This document shows positions 9,672 through 18,238 of a stretch of 64,000 nucleotides of DNA, in pieces (position 1 is the stretch's first letter; every line of letters begins with the position of its first letter). The notes under the pieces are model-generated. The model saw only the letters and a list, made by a program, of their open reading frames with translations. It was not told the origin of the DNA and made no database searches. Both the position numbers and the translations under genes were made by a program. Source of the stretch: Crocinitomicaceae bacterium (GTDB taxonomy: Bacteria; Bacteroidota; Bacteroidia; Flavobacteriales_D; Crocinitomicaceae); assembly GCA_018402525.1 (NCBI GenBank), contig JAGYIR010000008.1, positions 1-64,000 on the forward strand. Reading direction: 5' to 3'.

Positions 9672-9890
9672 ATGACGGATCCCCGCTACCGCCTCTACCG
9701 CCCCATCCTGGGTGAGCACCTCGGCGAGGTCCTCCCCCTGGTGACGCGGGTGGCAGCGCGGGATCGCGACCCTGGCCGCAAAGAGGTGGTGGGCCAGCAC
9801 CGTGAGCCGGTGGACTACAAGGTGCGGGCCCTCAGCCCCCGGGTGGAGCCCGGCCCCATTGTCTCCCACTGTCCGGCTGGTGCGCTCGCC
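9672..9890 (+). CDS. N-terminal fragment of an unknown GC-rich gene, cut at the contig junction
   Basis: The frame starts at ATG 9672 (MTDPRYRLYRPILGEHL) and runs for about 70 residues of GC-rich codons before composition and protein family change abruptly. It is transcribed divergently from the eCIS-like operon. The N-terminus matches no family I recognise and is not a normal Fic N-terminus. It most likely belongs to the GC-rich organism, its remainder lost at the join; the continuous frame into the Fic domain is probably chance. Confidence 0.5.
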
Positions 9891-9897
9891 TTATGTG
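9881..9897. other. junction between GC-rich and AT-rich genomes
   Basis: Composition changes from 42/60 G+C (9781-9840) to 22/60 (9961-10020). Encoded genes change at the same point from myxobacterial-like to Bacteroidota-like. The Fic domain becomes recognisable at DLVVNEGLTIAGKS (from 9897). No insertion sequence, tRNA, integrase or attachment-like repeat is seen at the point, so a chimeric assembly join is favoured over integration. Confidence 0.8.
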
Positions 9898-10481
9898 ATT
9901 TGGTGGTCAATGAAGGCTTAACTATTGCAGGTAAAAGCATGCGAGAGCACTTAGAGGCAATCAATCACCAAGAAGCGATAGACTATGTGAAATACATAGT
10001 TTCCAGTGGTATGGTTCTTTCCGAAAGAGAATTGCTCTCCATTCATAACCTCATTCTAAGAGGTATTTACCCTGAAGATGCCGGAAAGTACAGAAAGGTA
10101 CAAGTGATGATTACAGGTAGCACGCATACGCCACCACAACCATTTCTTGTTCCAAAACAGATGGAAGATTACTTCCTCTGGTATGAACAAAACAGAAAGC
10201 GTTTGCATCCTGTTGTTTTGGCAGCGGAAATGCACGAGCGTCTCGTTACCATTCATCCATTTGTTGATGGCAACGGTCGCACGGCACGCTTAATCATGAA
10301 TGCTATTTTAATGCAACATGGTTACATTATTGCCAATATAAAAGGAGATGCTACTACTCGTTCTCAGTACTACACAGCACTAAAAGCTGTTCAGGAGGGT
10401 GGTTCTAAAGAGGCATTCGTACAATTTATTGCCGATGTAGAAAAATCTTCTTTGGAGCGATACATCTCTATTTTGAGCTAA
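9891..10481 (+). pseudogene. Fic family protein, N-terminally truncated at the junction
   Basis: About 195 residues of a Fic/DOC domain. The segment EGLTIAGKSMREHLEAINH is typical of class II Fic proteins, and the catalytic loop HPFVDGNGRTARL (10252-10290) is intact with its His, Asp/Gly-Asn and Arg. Fic enzymes usually transfer AMP from ATP to a hydroxyl side chain of a target protein. The upstream half, with the N-terminal inhibitory helix and its Glu, is missing because the contig changes organism just before. The gene ends normally and is followed by a terminator hairpin. In the true genome it is probably intact. Confidence 0.85.
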
Positions 10482-10497
10482 AAGCAAACCTTGAGTT

Positions 10498-10532
10498 AAG
10501 CGGAAATGACAAAGTTTATTTCCGCTTTTTTT
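10498..10532 (+). terminator. Rho-independent terminator after the Fic gene
   Basis: A perfect 10-bp stem (AAGCGGAAAT / ATTTCCGCTT) with a 10-nt loop is followed by a run of T at 10526-10532, 17 bp after the Fic stop codon. Confidence 0.85.
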
Positions 10533-10599
10533 GTTCAACATTTCACAGAATAGTCGTGCATTTGATCCCTGAATGACCAAAAAGAACTAAATCCTTTTG

Positions 10600-10607
10600 T
10601 ATATTTG
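10600..10607 (+). promoter_or_regulatory. candidate Bacteroidota -7 box for the E1 gene
   Basis: TATATTTG fits the Bacteroidota TAnnTTTG -7 element and lies about 80 bp before the E1 start. I see no TTG at the expected -33 distance, so this rests on the -7 box alone. Confidence 0.4.
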
Positions 10608-10688
10608 AAGTCACAAAAAGTGATGAGTTAAATGAAGAAAAACCGATAGGTTTTGATAACGCACCCCACAGGGTGCTCAATTAAATTG

Positions 10689-12767
10689 ATGAAGACAAAA
10701 ATAGCAAGTAGTAAGACAGAGAAGAAAACCTTGATTCAAGCGTTTCGATTGATGTGCACGGCCAAAACCTTAGCAGAAAAATACGAAGCGAACAAAGAAA
10801 TTACTGCAAAGTACGTGCATGCAACTTCTCGCGGTCACGAAGCCATACAACTCGCATGTGGCATGCAATTAAAACCCCAAGATTGGGTAGCTCCTTATTA
10901 CCGTGATGACAGTATTTTACTCGGAATTGGAATTACACCGTACGAGTTAATGCTTCAAGTTTTTGCCAAAAAAGACGATCCATTTTCTGGAGGACGCACC
11001 TATTATTCGCATCCGTCGTTGAAACGTGACGACATGCCTAAAATACCGCATCAATCGTCTGCAACAGGAATGCAAGCCATCCCAACGACTGGTGTTGCTA
11101 TGGGAATTCAATACAAAGAATTGCAAGGACTTTCAGAAGACTTCAAAGGTGAAAATCCTGTTGTTGTTTGTTCGTTAGGCGATGCATCATGTACCGAAGG
11201 TGAAGTATCCGAAGCATTTCAAATGGCTGCACTGAAGCAATATCCCATTATCTATTTGGTGCAGGACAACGAATGGGATATTTCGGCGAATGCAAAGGAA
11301 ATCAGAGCGCAAGACATTACAAAATATGCCCAAGGATTTAACGGGATTGAAGTCCGAACAATTGATGGAAGCGATTTCGATGTGTCGTATCAAACGATGA
11401 AGGAAGTCATTGAAACAGTTCGAAAAGAACGACGTCCGTTTATCGTTCATGCGAAAGTACCATTGCTGGGTCACCATACTTCTGGAGTGCGCAAGGAGTG
11501 GTACAGAGATGATTTGGAAGAAGCTGCAACACGCGATCCATATCCAAAATTGAAAGAATTACTGCGTTCATCGGATGTCGATGAAGCAGATCTAATAAAT
11601 ATTGAGGCTGAGATTAGAAAACTAGTCAATGAAGAGTACGACAAGGCTTTGAACGCCGAAGATCCACTTCCAGATTCAGTGACCGATTTTATTTTCGCGC
11701 CAACGCCAATTACAGAAGAAAAGGGTGAACGTGAACCGAAAGGCAAGAAAAAAACCGTGATGGTGGATTCAGCCTTGTTTGCGGTGCGTGAATTGATGGC
11801 GAAACACCCAGAAGCATTGTTGTACGGACAAGATGTAGGCGGTCGATTGGGTGGTGTTTTTAGAGAAGCAGCAACCTTGGCGCAAACGTTTGGCGACGAT
11901 CGCGTTTTCAATACCCCAATTCAAGAGGCATTTATTATCGGATCAACGGTAGGAATGTCCGCCGTGGGACTAAAACCATTTGTCGAAGTGCAATTCGCCG
12001 ATTATATCTGGCCAGGATTGAACCAACTCTTTACGGAGGTGAGTCGCTCGTACTACCTTTCTAACGGAAAATGGCCTGTGAGTTGCGTAATTCGTGTACC
12101 AATTGGTGCGTACGGTTCAGGTGGCCCTTACCATTCATCGAGTGTGGAGTCTGTGTTGACAAATATTCGTGGAATTAAAATCGCTTACCCTTCAACGGGA
12201 GCGGATTTGAAAGGATTGCTCAAAGCAGCGTACTATGATCCAAATCCAGTGGTGTTGTTAGAGCACAAAGGATTGTATTGGTCAAAAATTAAAGGTACAG
12301 AAGGAGCAATGTCCATCGAGCCAGATGAAGAGTACGTGATTCCTTTTGGAAAAGCGCGTGTAGTGCAGGAAGCCGACAAAGAGAAAGTGGAGAAAGGTGA
12401 ATCATGTGCGATTATCACTTACGGCATGGGCGTTTATTGGTCACTGGAAGCTGCGAAATCTTTTGAAGGAAGGGTGGAGATCATTGATTTACGCACGTTG
12501 AATCCATTGGATTTCGATAAAATTAACGAGGTGACTCAGCGCCACGGAAAAGTGATGCTGGTAACGGAGGAATCTATCGAAGCTTCATTTACACTAGGAT
12601 TGGCAGGGCGAATTCAGCGCGATAATTTTAAAGCATTGGATGCTCCGATTGCGATTGTTGGTTCCATTGATACTCCAGCAATTCCGTTGAATTCTATTCT
12701 CGAAGCTACCTTGTTGCCGAATGCTGAAAAAGTGAAAACTTCACTTGAAGAATTGCTCGGGTTTTAA
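10689..12767 (+). CDS. 2-oxoacid dehydrogenase E1 component, fused alpha/beta subunits
   Basis: 692 residues. The N-terminal half (about 15-340) is the thiamine-diphosphate-binding E1 alpha domain, with the TPP motif beginning GDASCTEGEV (about residue 164) and ending DNEWDIS. The C-terminal half (about 357-690) is E1 beta, with VDSALFAVRELM, ALLYGQDVGG and a transketolase C-terminal domain from about 560 (YGMGVYWSLEAAKSF). Fused E1 enzymes of this form are common in Bacteroidota and decarboxylate branched-chain 2-oxoacids or pyruvate for transfer to lipoyl-E2. No E2 or E3 gene is adjacent. ATG 10689 is preferred over an upstream TTG at 10653; a small hairpin (10661-10676) lies in the leader. 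The exact substrate is not decidable. Confidence 0.9.
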   Translation: MKTKIASSKTEKKTLIQAFRLMCTAKTLAEKYEANKEITAKYVHATSRGHEAIQLACGMQLKPQDWVAPYYRDDSILLGIGITPYELMLQVFAKKDDPFSGGRTYYSHPSLKRDDMPKIPHQSSATGMQAIPTTGVAMGIQYKELQGLSEDFKGENPVVVCSLGDASCTEGEVSEAFQMAALKQYPIIYLVQDNEWDISANAKEIRAQDITKYAQGFNGIEVRTIDGSDFDVSYQTMKEVIETVRKERRPFIVHAKVPLLGHHTSGVRKEWYRDDLEEAATRDPYPKLKELLRSSDVDEADLINIEAEIRKLVNEEYDKALNAEDPLPDSVTDFIFAPTPITEEKGEREPKGKKKTVMVDSALFAVRELMAKHPEALLYGQDVGGRLGGVFREAATLAQTFGDDRVFNTPIQEAFIIGSTVGMSAVGLKPFVEVQFADYIWPGLNQLFTEVSRSYYLSNGKWPVSCVIRVPIGAYGSGGPYHSSSVESVLTNIRGIKIAYPSTGADLKGLLKAAYYDPNPVVLLEHKGLYWSKIKGTEGAMSIEPDEEYVIPFGKARVVQEADKEKVEKGESCAIITYGMGVYWSLEAAKSFEGRVEIIDLRTLNPLDFDKINEVTQRHGKVMLVTEESIEASFTLGLAGRIQRDNFKALDAPIAIVGSIDTPAIPLNSILEATLLPNAEKVKTSLEELLGF

Positions 12768-12821
12768 GGTTTACTGTGCTACCTGCATACAGCGAGTCAA
12801 ATTTTTTTATTATATTGTGGG

Positions 12822-14435
12822 ATGATTAAAACCTATACTCTTTTACTTTTTGTTCTTAGTACATTTCTCTTAGATGCTCAATCTCTTGATATTACCAATC
12901 AGTACGTCTTTGGAAGTTCGAGCAGTGACGGGCTTGCCGTATATCCTTCTCCAAACGGTGATGGCTATTACTTGATAGGCGCATCGGATGGAAATACATC
13001 GTTTGACAAATCAGAAGATAGCCGTGGTGGTTACGACGTTTGGATTGTAAAAACGGACAACAATTTTATCAAGGAATGGGATAGGACGTATGGTGGAGAT
13101 CAAGATGATTATTACATGAATGCAATTGTACTTGATGATAAAATAATTATTAGTGCTACATCAAGTTCCAATACAAGTGGGGACAAAACCATGGATTTAT
13201 GGGGCTGGAGAAATATTTGGAACATTTGTATCGATTTAAATGGTGATTTATTATGGCAGTTCCAATATGGTGGGGATGGTGGTGAAGATGATTGTGATAT
13301 TATTTCATTTTCTGATACTTCGGTGTTAATGGCAATACAAACATTTTCTGATATTTCAGGAAATAAAACACAAAACAGATACGGTGCGCGTGATGTTTGG
13401 TTGGTGGAAGCTGCGATTTCTGACGGGCACATTATTCAACAACGCAACGTTGGATCATCTGGGGCTGATGTGTTTCCCAAGATAGTTAAGTCTTCAGTTA
13501 CGAATAGGACTTTTATGGCTTGTATTTCAGGTTCAGGAGTTGCGGATTTCGATAAGACGGACCCTGGTTTTTTGAATAATGATATTTGGCTGACCGAAAT
13601 TGACAATAGCTTGAATGTTGTGCAGGATAAATGTTTCGGAGGTGATAATTTTGAAGAATTTCCGCGGATTGCGATAGATGAAAATAACGATATAATCATT
13701 GGTTCCAAAACACGTTCTGGAATCTCTGGTAATAAAACTACAGAACGGATTGCTACCTACTCTTTAGGATACGATTGTTGGTTTGTAAAAGTAAATCAAA
13801 ATTTTGATATACTATGGGATAAAAGCTACGGTGGCACTCAGAATCAGGGCGTAACTAGTATTATAGCACTTTCCACTGGGCAACTTGTGGTGAACTGTAC
13901 TTCATCCTCAAATCAAGACACAGGAAACAAGACATCCGAAAATTTTGGAGGATTGGATGGCTGGTTGCTATTTTTGGATGATAATGGGGATGACATTTTA
14001 CAAGCTTCACTGGGTGGAAGTGGCACTGATGGGGTTCTTACAATTCAACACCCAACTGACCCAACAAAATTAATTTTTTCATCCTCTTCAGATAGCCCCA
14101 TTTCAGGTAATAAAACAGTTGCTCCAAAAGGTGTGACTGATGCATGGATAGGCGTGTTGGATTACGATGCTACTGCCGGCACATTGGAACTAGTGGAGAG
14201 TGCTGGTATTTCAGCATTTCCAAATCCTTCAAATGGAGAAGTGTCCATACAGTTTAAAGCGCTAAAAGAAAAGTCAACCATCTCGTTTGTTACGGTAGAT
14301 GGTAAAGTACTAGAAACTGTTGAAATTACTGAAGGTACAAGTTCGTTCACGTGGCAAACAGCGCATAAGGGCATGGTTTTTTATACTGTTAGTGGTGAAA
14401 GTACACAGCTACAAGGTAAGTTAGTTTTTGAGTAG
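12822..14435 (+). CDS. exported repeat protein with T9SS type A sorting domain
   Basis: 537 residues with a signal peptide (MIKTYTLLLFVLSTFLLDAQ). The body carries about seven degenerate repeats centred on a [ST]SGNKT-like turn followed by a G..D.W strand (for example GGYDVWIVKTD, GARDVWLVEA, GGLDGWLLFLDD), as expected of a seven-bladed propeller. The last 75 residues (from AFPNPSNGEVSIQF to KLVFE) form a type A C-terminal sorting domain for export through T9SS and attachment or release at the cell surface. No catalytic residues are apparent. It lies 54 bp after the E1 gene and is probably unrelated to it. Confidence 0.85.
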   Translation: MIKTYTLLLFVLSTFLLDAQSLDITNQYVFGSSSSDGLAVYPSPNGDGYYLIGASDGNTSFDKSEDSRGGYDVWIVKTDNNFIKEWDRTYGGDQDDYYMNAIVLDDKIIISATSSSNTSGDKTMDLWGWRNIWNICIDLNGDLLWQFQYGGDGGEDDCDIISFSDTSVLMAIQTFSDISGNKTQNRYGARDVWLVEAAISDGHIIQQRNVGSSGADVFPKIVKSSVTNRTFMACISGSGVADFDKTDPGFLNNDIWLTEIDNSLNVVQDKCFGGDNFEEFPRIAIDENNDIIIGSKTRSGISGNKTTERIATYSLGYDCWFVKVNQNFDILWDKSYGGTQNQGVTSIIALSTGQLVVNCTSSSNQDTGNKTSENFGGLDGWLLFLDDNGDDILQASLGGSGTDGVLTIQHPTDPTKLIFSSSSDSPISGNKTVAPKGVTDAWIGVLDYDATAGTLELVESAGISAFPNPSNGEVSIQFKALKEKSTISFVTVDGKVLETVEITEGTSSFTWQTAHKGMVFYTVSGESTQLQGKLVFE

Positions 14436-14518
14436 TGCTAGCTAGTTAGCTCATTTATTCTGTTCATACCGTTCAGTTTTCACAAATAATTTCGTATATT
14501 TAGGAAAACCTAATTAGC

Positions 14519-15400
14519 ATGAGATTCTTCTTTTCATTTGGAGTGTTTTTTCTTTTGTGTTTCTCATTGAAGTCACAAAGCAGTGAGCTACAGCCAGAAT
14601 CCCTTGATGACGCAAATCCGTTGTACTTTCCAATTGATAGTGGGTTCGTGTTTTTCATCGAGGAGGAGGGGAAAATCATTTTTGCACGCGAGGAAACCAA
14701 TGATTTCTCTATGGCCGATTCGTTGATTGATTTGAATAATCCTAAAGGGAGACTTGCCATTGCAATTGACGAAGATACCACGTATTACACCTATAATTTG
14801 GTTGATGTAACTCGAGTATTCAATCCAACAAAGGGTGGTGCGAATAATGTTCCAAAGAAATTTTTCCGTGCGGCGGCAATCCAAACTGAGGTGTTCAACT
14901 ATAATACCGATTGGTACAATACTACAGGCTGGGATTACTTGATGAATATTCGAGAAAGACAACAGTCATTTGAGCGGCAGTACAGTTACTTTGGAAGTTA
15001 TAAACAGTCAACCAAAGAACTAGTAGATTACCAATTTTCAATATTTGAAAATAAGTTCGCATTTTTCACTACCAATTCTAACCGTATCGTTGTTTTTGAT
15101 AAGTTGGGTAACGTCGAAGCATTCTCCGCATTAAACCCAACGGAACCATTTATTTACGTCAAGAAACATCAATCCATCTACTACGATGAGGTGCAAGAGA
15201 AATTTTACTTGATGAACACAACCAATTTAAATTATAACTGGTATGTCATAAATCCATCCAGCGGTGAAACAAAATTACTGCAACAAATAAAGAAGCTATC
15301 AAAAGAACCTGGTTGGTGGGTAAGAAATGGCGTATTGCATTATTCAATAACGGATAATGAAAATCAGACAACAACGCTCTACGATGTGCCTTTGTATTAA
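14519..15400 (+). CDS. exported protein, first of three tandem paralogues
   Basis: 293 residues. A signal peptide (MRFFFSFGVFFLLCFSLKSQ) precedes a beta-rich domain. Residues about 170-293 are nearly identical in sequence to the second copy (QSIYYDEVQEKFYLMNTTN region, ending TTTLYDVPLY). Residues about 100-160 share little with the other two copies. Paired beta strands with an IVVFDKLGNVEAF-type core suggest a small propeller-like or repeat fold, but I do not recognise the family. No sorting domain or lipobox is seen, so it is probably periplasmic or loosely surface-bound. It is first of a run with 15-bp spacers. Confidence 0.75.
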   Translation: MRFFFSFGVFFLLCFSLKSQSSELQPESLDDANPLYFPIDSGFVFFIEEEGKIIFAREETNDFSMADSLIDLNNPKGRLAIAIDEDTTYYTYNLVDVTRVFNPTKGGANNVPKKFFRAAAIQTEVFNYNTDWYNTTGWDYLMNIRERQQSFERQYSYFGSYKQSTKELVDYQFSIFENKFAFFTTNSNRIVVFDKLGNVEAFSALNPTEPFIYVKKHQSIYYDEVQEKFYLMNTTNLNYNWYVINPSSGETKLLQQIKKLSKEPGWWVRNGVLHYSITDNENQTTTLYDVPLY

Positions 15401-15415
15401 CCTAAACCCTTCACT

Positions 15416-16303
15416 ATGATTCGTTTTTTATCTTTGTTTATTACGCTCTTCTTAGTTTGGTCTACTTTGCTAGGTCAGGATACTATACCTTTTGAAAACG
15501 TAGAGGAATCTAATCCGTTGTACATTCCAACCGATAGTGGTTTTGTGTTTTTTGCAGCAGAAGAAGGGAAAGTAATGTTTGCTCGACAGTTGACCCATGT
15601 ACCTGCAGAAGCGGATTCGATGATTGATGTACAGGCTTCCAATGGAGTTGTTGTGGTTGATTCAGAAGAAGGGATGGAGTATTTTGAGTACAGGCAGGTG
15701 GATATTGACAAGTTGTTTGGGGTTGAAAGAAGTCAAACCCGCGTATCAAAAGAGTATAACGTAAGTATTTATAGGACATGGCATAGTTATAGTCGTAATC
15801 GTGTAACGAGTTATGCTCCTATTCAAGGCGGCTTATCACGTAGAGATTATGCCCCAGGAATTGAATCGCGTCACCCTAGGCAGGGAGGTTATTATTACGG
15901 TAAGTATTATGAGAATAGATTGCTGGTAGACTATCAATTTGTTGTATTTGAGGATAAATTCGCTTTTTACACATCAAATTCAAATCATTTAGTGGTTTTT
16001 GATCAGTTGGGTGAAGTTCTAGCATTTTCAACACTAAAACCTACCGAGCCTTTTATTTACAGCAAGAAACATCAATCCATCTATTACGATGAGGTACAAC
16101 AGAAATTTTACTTGATGAACACGACAAATTTTAATTATAACTGGTATGTTGTAAATCCATCCAGCGGTGAAACAAAATTACTGCAACAAATAAAGAAGTT
16201 ATCAAAGGAGGCTGATTGGTGGGTAAGTGATGGGGTATTGTATTATTCAATAACGGATAATGAAAATCATACAACAACGCTCTACGATGTGCCGTTGTAT
16301 TAA
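15416..16303 (+). CDS. exported protein, second tandem paralogue
   Basis: 295 residues; a signal peptide starts MIRFLSLFITLFLVWSTLLG. The N-terminal 100 residues match the third copy closely (NPLYIPTDSGFVFFAAEEGK, GMEYFEYRQVDIDKLFGV). The C-terminal 120 match the first copy (LLQQIKKLSKE, ending TLYDVPLY). Residues about 105-165 are unique, rich in Arg, Tyr and Gly. The spacers before and after differ by only a few bases (CCTAAACCCTTCACT versus CCTAAACACTTCAGT), so the duplication unit included the spacer. Function unknown; a mosaic relationship among copies suggests recombination or gene conversion. Confidence 0.75.
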   Translation: MIRFLSLFITLFLVWSTLLGQDTIPFENVEESNPLYIPTDSGFVFFAAEEGKVMFARQLTHVPAEADSMIDVQASNGVVVVDSEEGMEYFEYRQVDIDKLFGVERSQTRVSKEYNVSIYRTWHSYSRNRVTSYAPIQGGLSRRDYAPGIESRHPRQGGYYYGKYYENRLLVDYQFVVFEDKFAFYTSNSNHLVVFDQLGEVLAFSTLKPTEPFIYSKKHQSIYYDEVQQKFYLMNTTNFNYNWYVVNPSSGETKLLQQIKKLSKEADWWVSDGVLYYSITDNENHTTTLYDVPLY

Positions 16304-16318
16304 CCTAAACACTTCAGT

Positions 16319-17200
16319 ATGATTCGCTTTTTATCATTCTTGCTTTTATTCTTTTCAGTTTGTCCTTGTGTGCTGGGTCAGGACGCCATACCAGCCGAAA
16401 ACATAGATGAAACAAACCCCTTGTACATTCCAACCGATAGTGGCTTTGTGTTTTTTGCAGCTGATGAGGGTAAAGTAATATTCGCGCGACAATTGACAAA
16501 AGAACCGTCAGTAGCAGATTCAATGATTGATACCCAAGCAGCAAATGGGGTTGTTGCCGTTGAATCTGAAGAAGGGATGGAGTATTTTGAGTACAAACAG
16601 GTGGATATTGACAAGTTGTTCGGGGTTAATGCTACAAAAGTTAGGAGCTATTATTATGTTCGGAATTTGCGTCCACAAGATCAGAAAATCAAGGGCTATT
16701 ATCACGACGGGAATTATGAAATGTCTCCAGTTGATCGGCCTCCTAAAGGAACTACGCTTGGTTGGTCGAGTAGCTATAACCGAGATTCGAAATACTACTA
16801 CGGCAGGTATAAAGAAGATGGACTTTTGGTAGACTATCAATTTGTTGTTTTCGAGGATAAATTCGCTTTTTACACTTCAAATTCAAATCATTTAGTGGTT
16901 TTTAATCAGTTGGGTGAAGTGCTTTCGTATTCAACATTAAAACCTACCGAGCCTTTTATTTACAGTAAGAAACATCAGTCCATCTATTACGATGAGGTGC
17001 AACAGAAATTTTACTTATTGAATACAACGAATTTCGGTTACAATTGGTACGTTGTAGAGCCAACTAGCGGTGAAGCGAAGCTAGTACACCAAATAAAAAG
17101 GCTTTTTCAAAACCCAAATTGGAACATCAGTGATGGAACCCTCTTTTACACCAAGGAAGTTAGTGGTGAAGTGGAGGTTTTTCAAGTTCCTTTGATGTAG
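16319..17200 (+). CDS. exported protein, third tandem paralogue
   Basis: 293 residues with a signal peptide (MIRFLSFLLLFFSVCPCVLG). The N-terminal domain (about 25-105) resembles copy two. The middle (about 107-165) is unique and rich in Tyr, Lys and Gly. The DYQFVVFEDKFAFYTSNSNH segment (about 175-195) is shared again. The last 45 residues diverge from both other copies and end EVFQVPLM instead of TLYDVPLY. It closes the tandem array; 105 bp of spacer with no clear terminator follows. Family and function unknown. Confidence 0.75.
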   Translation: MIRFLSFLLLFFSVCPCVLGQDAIPAENIDETNPLYIPTDSGFVFFAADEGKVIFARQLTKEPSVADSMIDTQAANGVVAVESEEGMEYFEYKQVDIDKLFGVNATKVRSYYYVRNLRPQDQKIKGYYHDGNYEMSPVDRPPKGTTLGWSSSYNRDSKYYYGRYKEDGLLVDYQFVVFEDKFAFYTSNSNHLVVFNQLGEVLSYSTLKPTEPFIYSKKHQSIYYDEVQQKFYLLNTTNFGYNWYVVEPTSGEAKLVHQIKRLFQNPNWNISDGTLFYTKEVSGEVEVFQVPLM

Positions 17201-17305
17201 TTGTACCGTTGCGATGTTCTATTAACAAAACCCAGAGGATAACATTTCCACTGTCTCCGCTTAGCCGCGTACAAATAGGGTATTTTTACGTACAAAGTAT
17301 TCTAG

Positions 17306-18232
17306 ATGAAATTTAAACAAGCACTTACTGTGAAGGAAGTAGCCGAGATTCTTGGCTGCCCATTTGTTGGAGATGAGAATCACCTTGTATTAGGATTGAA
17401 TGAAATCCACAAGGTGGAGGCGGGTGATTTGGTATTTGTCGATCATCCAAAGTATTATGAAAAGGCCCTGAAATGCGCGGCGACAACGGTTTTGATAGAT
17501 CAAGAAGTGGAATGTCCAGAAGGAAAAGCACTGATTATTTCCAAAGCACCGTTTGACGATTACAATAAACTAGCACGCCATTTTTCACCATTTGTTCCAC
17601 AGACAGCGAACATCGGGGAAAATTGTGAGATAGATCCTACGGCAATTATTTATCCCAATGTATTCATTGGTCACAATGTGAAAATTGGAGCGAATGCAAT
17701 GATTTCTGCAGGTGCAGTGATTGGAAATAACACCACAATTGACGAGAATGTAATTGTTGGTCCAAATTCCGTAATTGGTCACTTCGCGTTTTACTACAAG
17801 AAGAAATCGACTGGATTTGACCGAATGCACACCTGTGGTGGAGTTCATCTCAAGAAGAACGTAGAAATCGGTGCGCTGTGTACCATTGATGCAGGTGTAT
17901 CCGCGACAACAGAAATAGGTGAGGGAACTAAAATTGACAATCAAGTGCATATTGGACATGACACGGTGATTGGAAAGAATTGCTTAATGGCGGCAAATGT
18001 TGGATTGGCTGGTTGTGTTGTTGTAGAGGACAATGTCACATTGTGGGGACAAGTAGGTTGTGCCAGTGATATCGTTATTGGCGCAGGAGCTATAGTTCTT
18101 GCGCAATCTGGAATAGCGAAAAGTCTCGCAGGTGGAAAAACCTATTTTGGATCGCCTTGTGGAGATGTGCGCCTGAAATTTAAAGAAATGGCAGCCTTGA
18201 GAAGATTACCCGAATTATTGGATAAGATATAG
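17306..18232 (+). CDS. lpxD: UDP-3-O-(3-hydroxyacyl)glucosamine N-acyltransferase-like protein
   Basis: 308 residues. An N-terminal uridine-binding domain (about 1-95, VLGLNEIHKVEAGDLVFVDH) is followed by left-handed beta-helix hexapeptide repeats (about 100-290). The segment NQVHIGHDTVIG contains the His expected to be the catalytic base. LpxD adds the second 3-hydroxyacyl chain during lipid A synthesis, using acyl-ACP. It is shorter than the usual 340 residues, lacking most of the C-terminal helical extension. Bacteroidota often encode a second LpxD-like protein, so this may be the paralogue; no lpxC or fabZ is adjacent. It is followed after 6 bp by the phosphatase gene. Confidence 0.75.
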   Translation: MKFKQALTVKEVAEILGCPFVGDENHLVLGLNEIHKVEAGDLVFVDHPKYYEKALKCAATTVLIDQEVECPEGKALIISKAPFDDYNKLARHFSPFVPQTANIGENCEIDPTAIIYPNVFIGHNVKIGANAMISAGAVIGNNTTIDENVIVGPNSVIGHFAFYYKKKSTGFDRMHTCGGVHLKKNVEIGALCTIDAGVSATTEIGEGTKIDNQVHIGHDTVIGKNCLMAANVGLAGCVVVEDNVTLWGQVGCASDIVIGAGAIVLAQSGIAKSLAGGKTYFGSPCGDVRLKFKEMAALRRLPELLDKI

Positions 18233-18238
18233 AGAAAC

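Noticed and set aside
9591-10481. A new GC-rich N-terminal domain fused to Fic
   Set aside because: The switch in composition and lineage falls exactly at the domain boundary, so a contig join explains it better.
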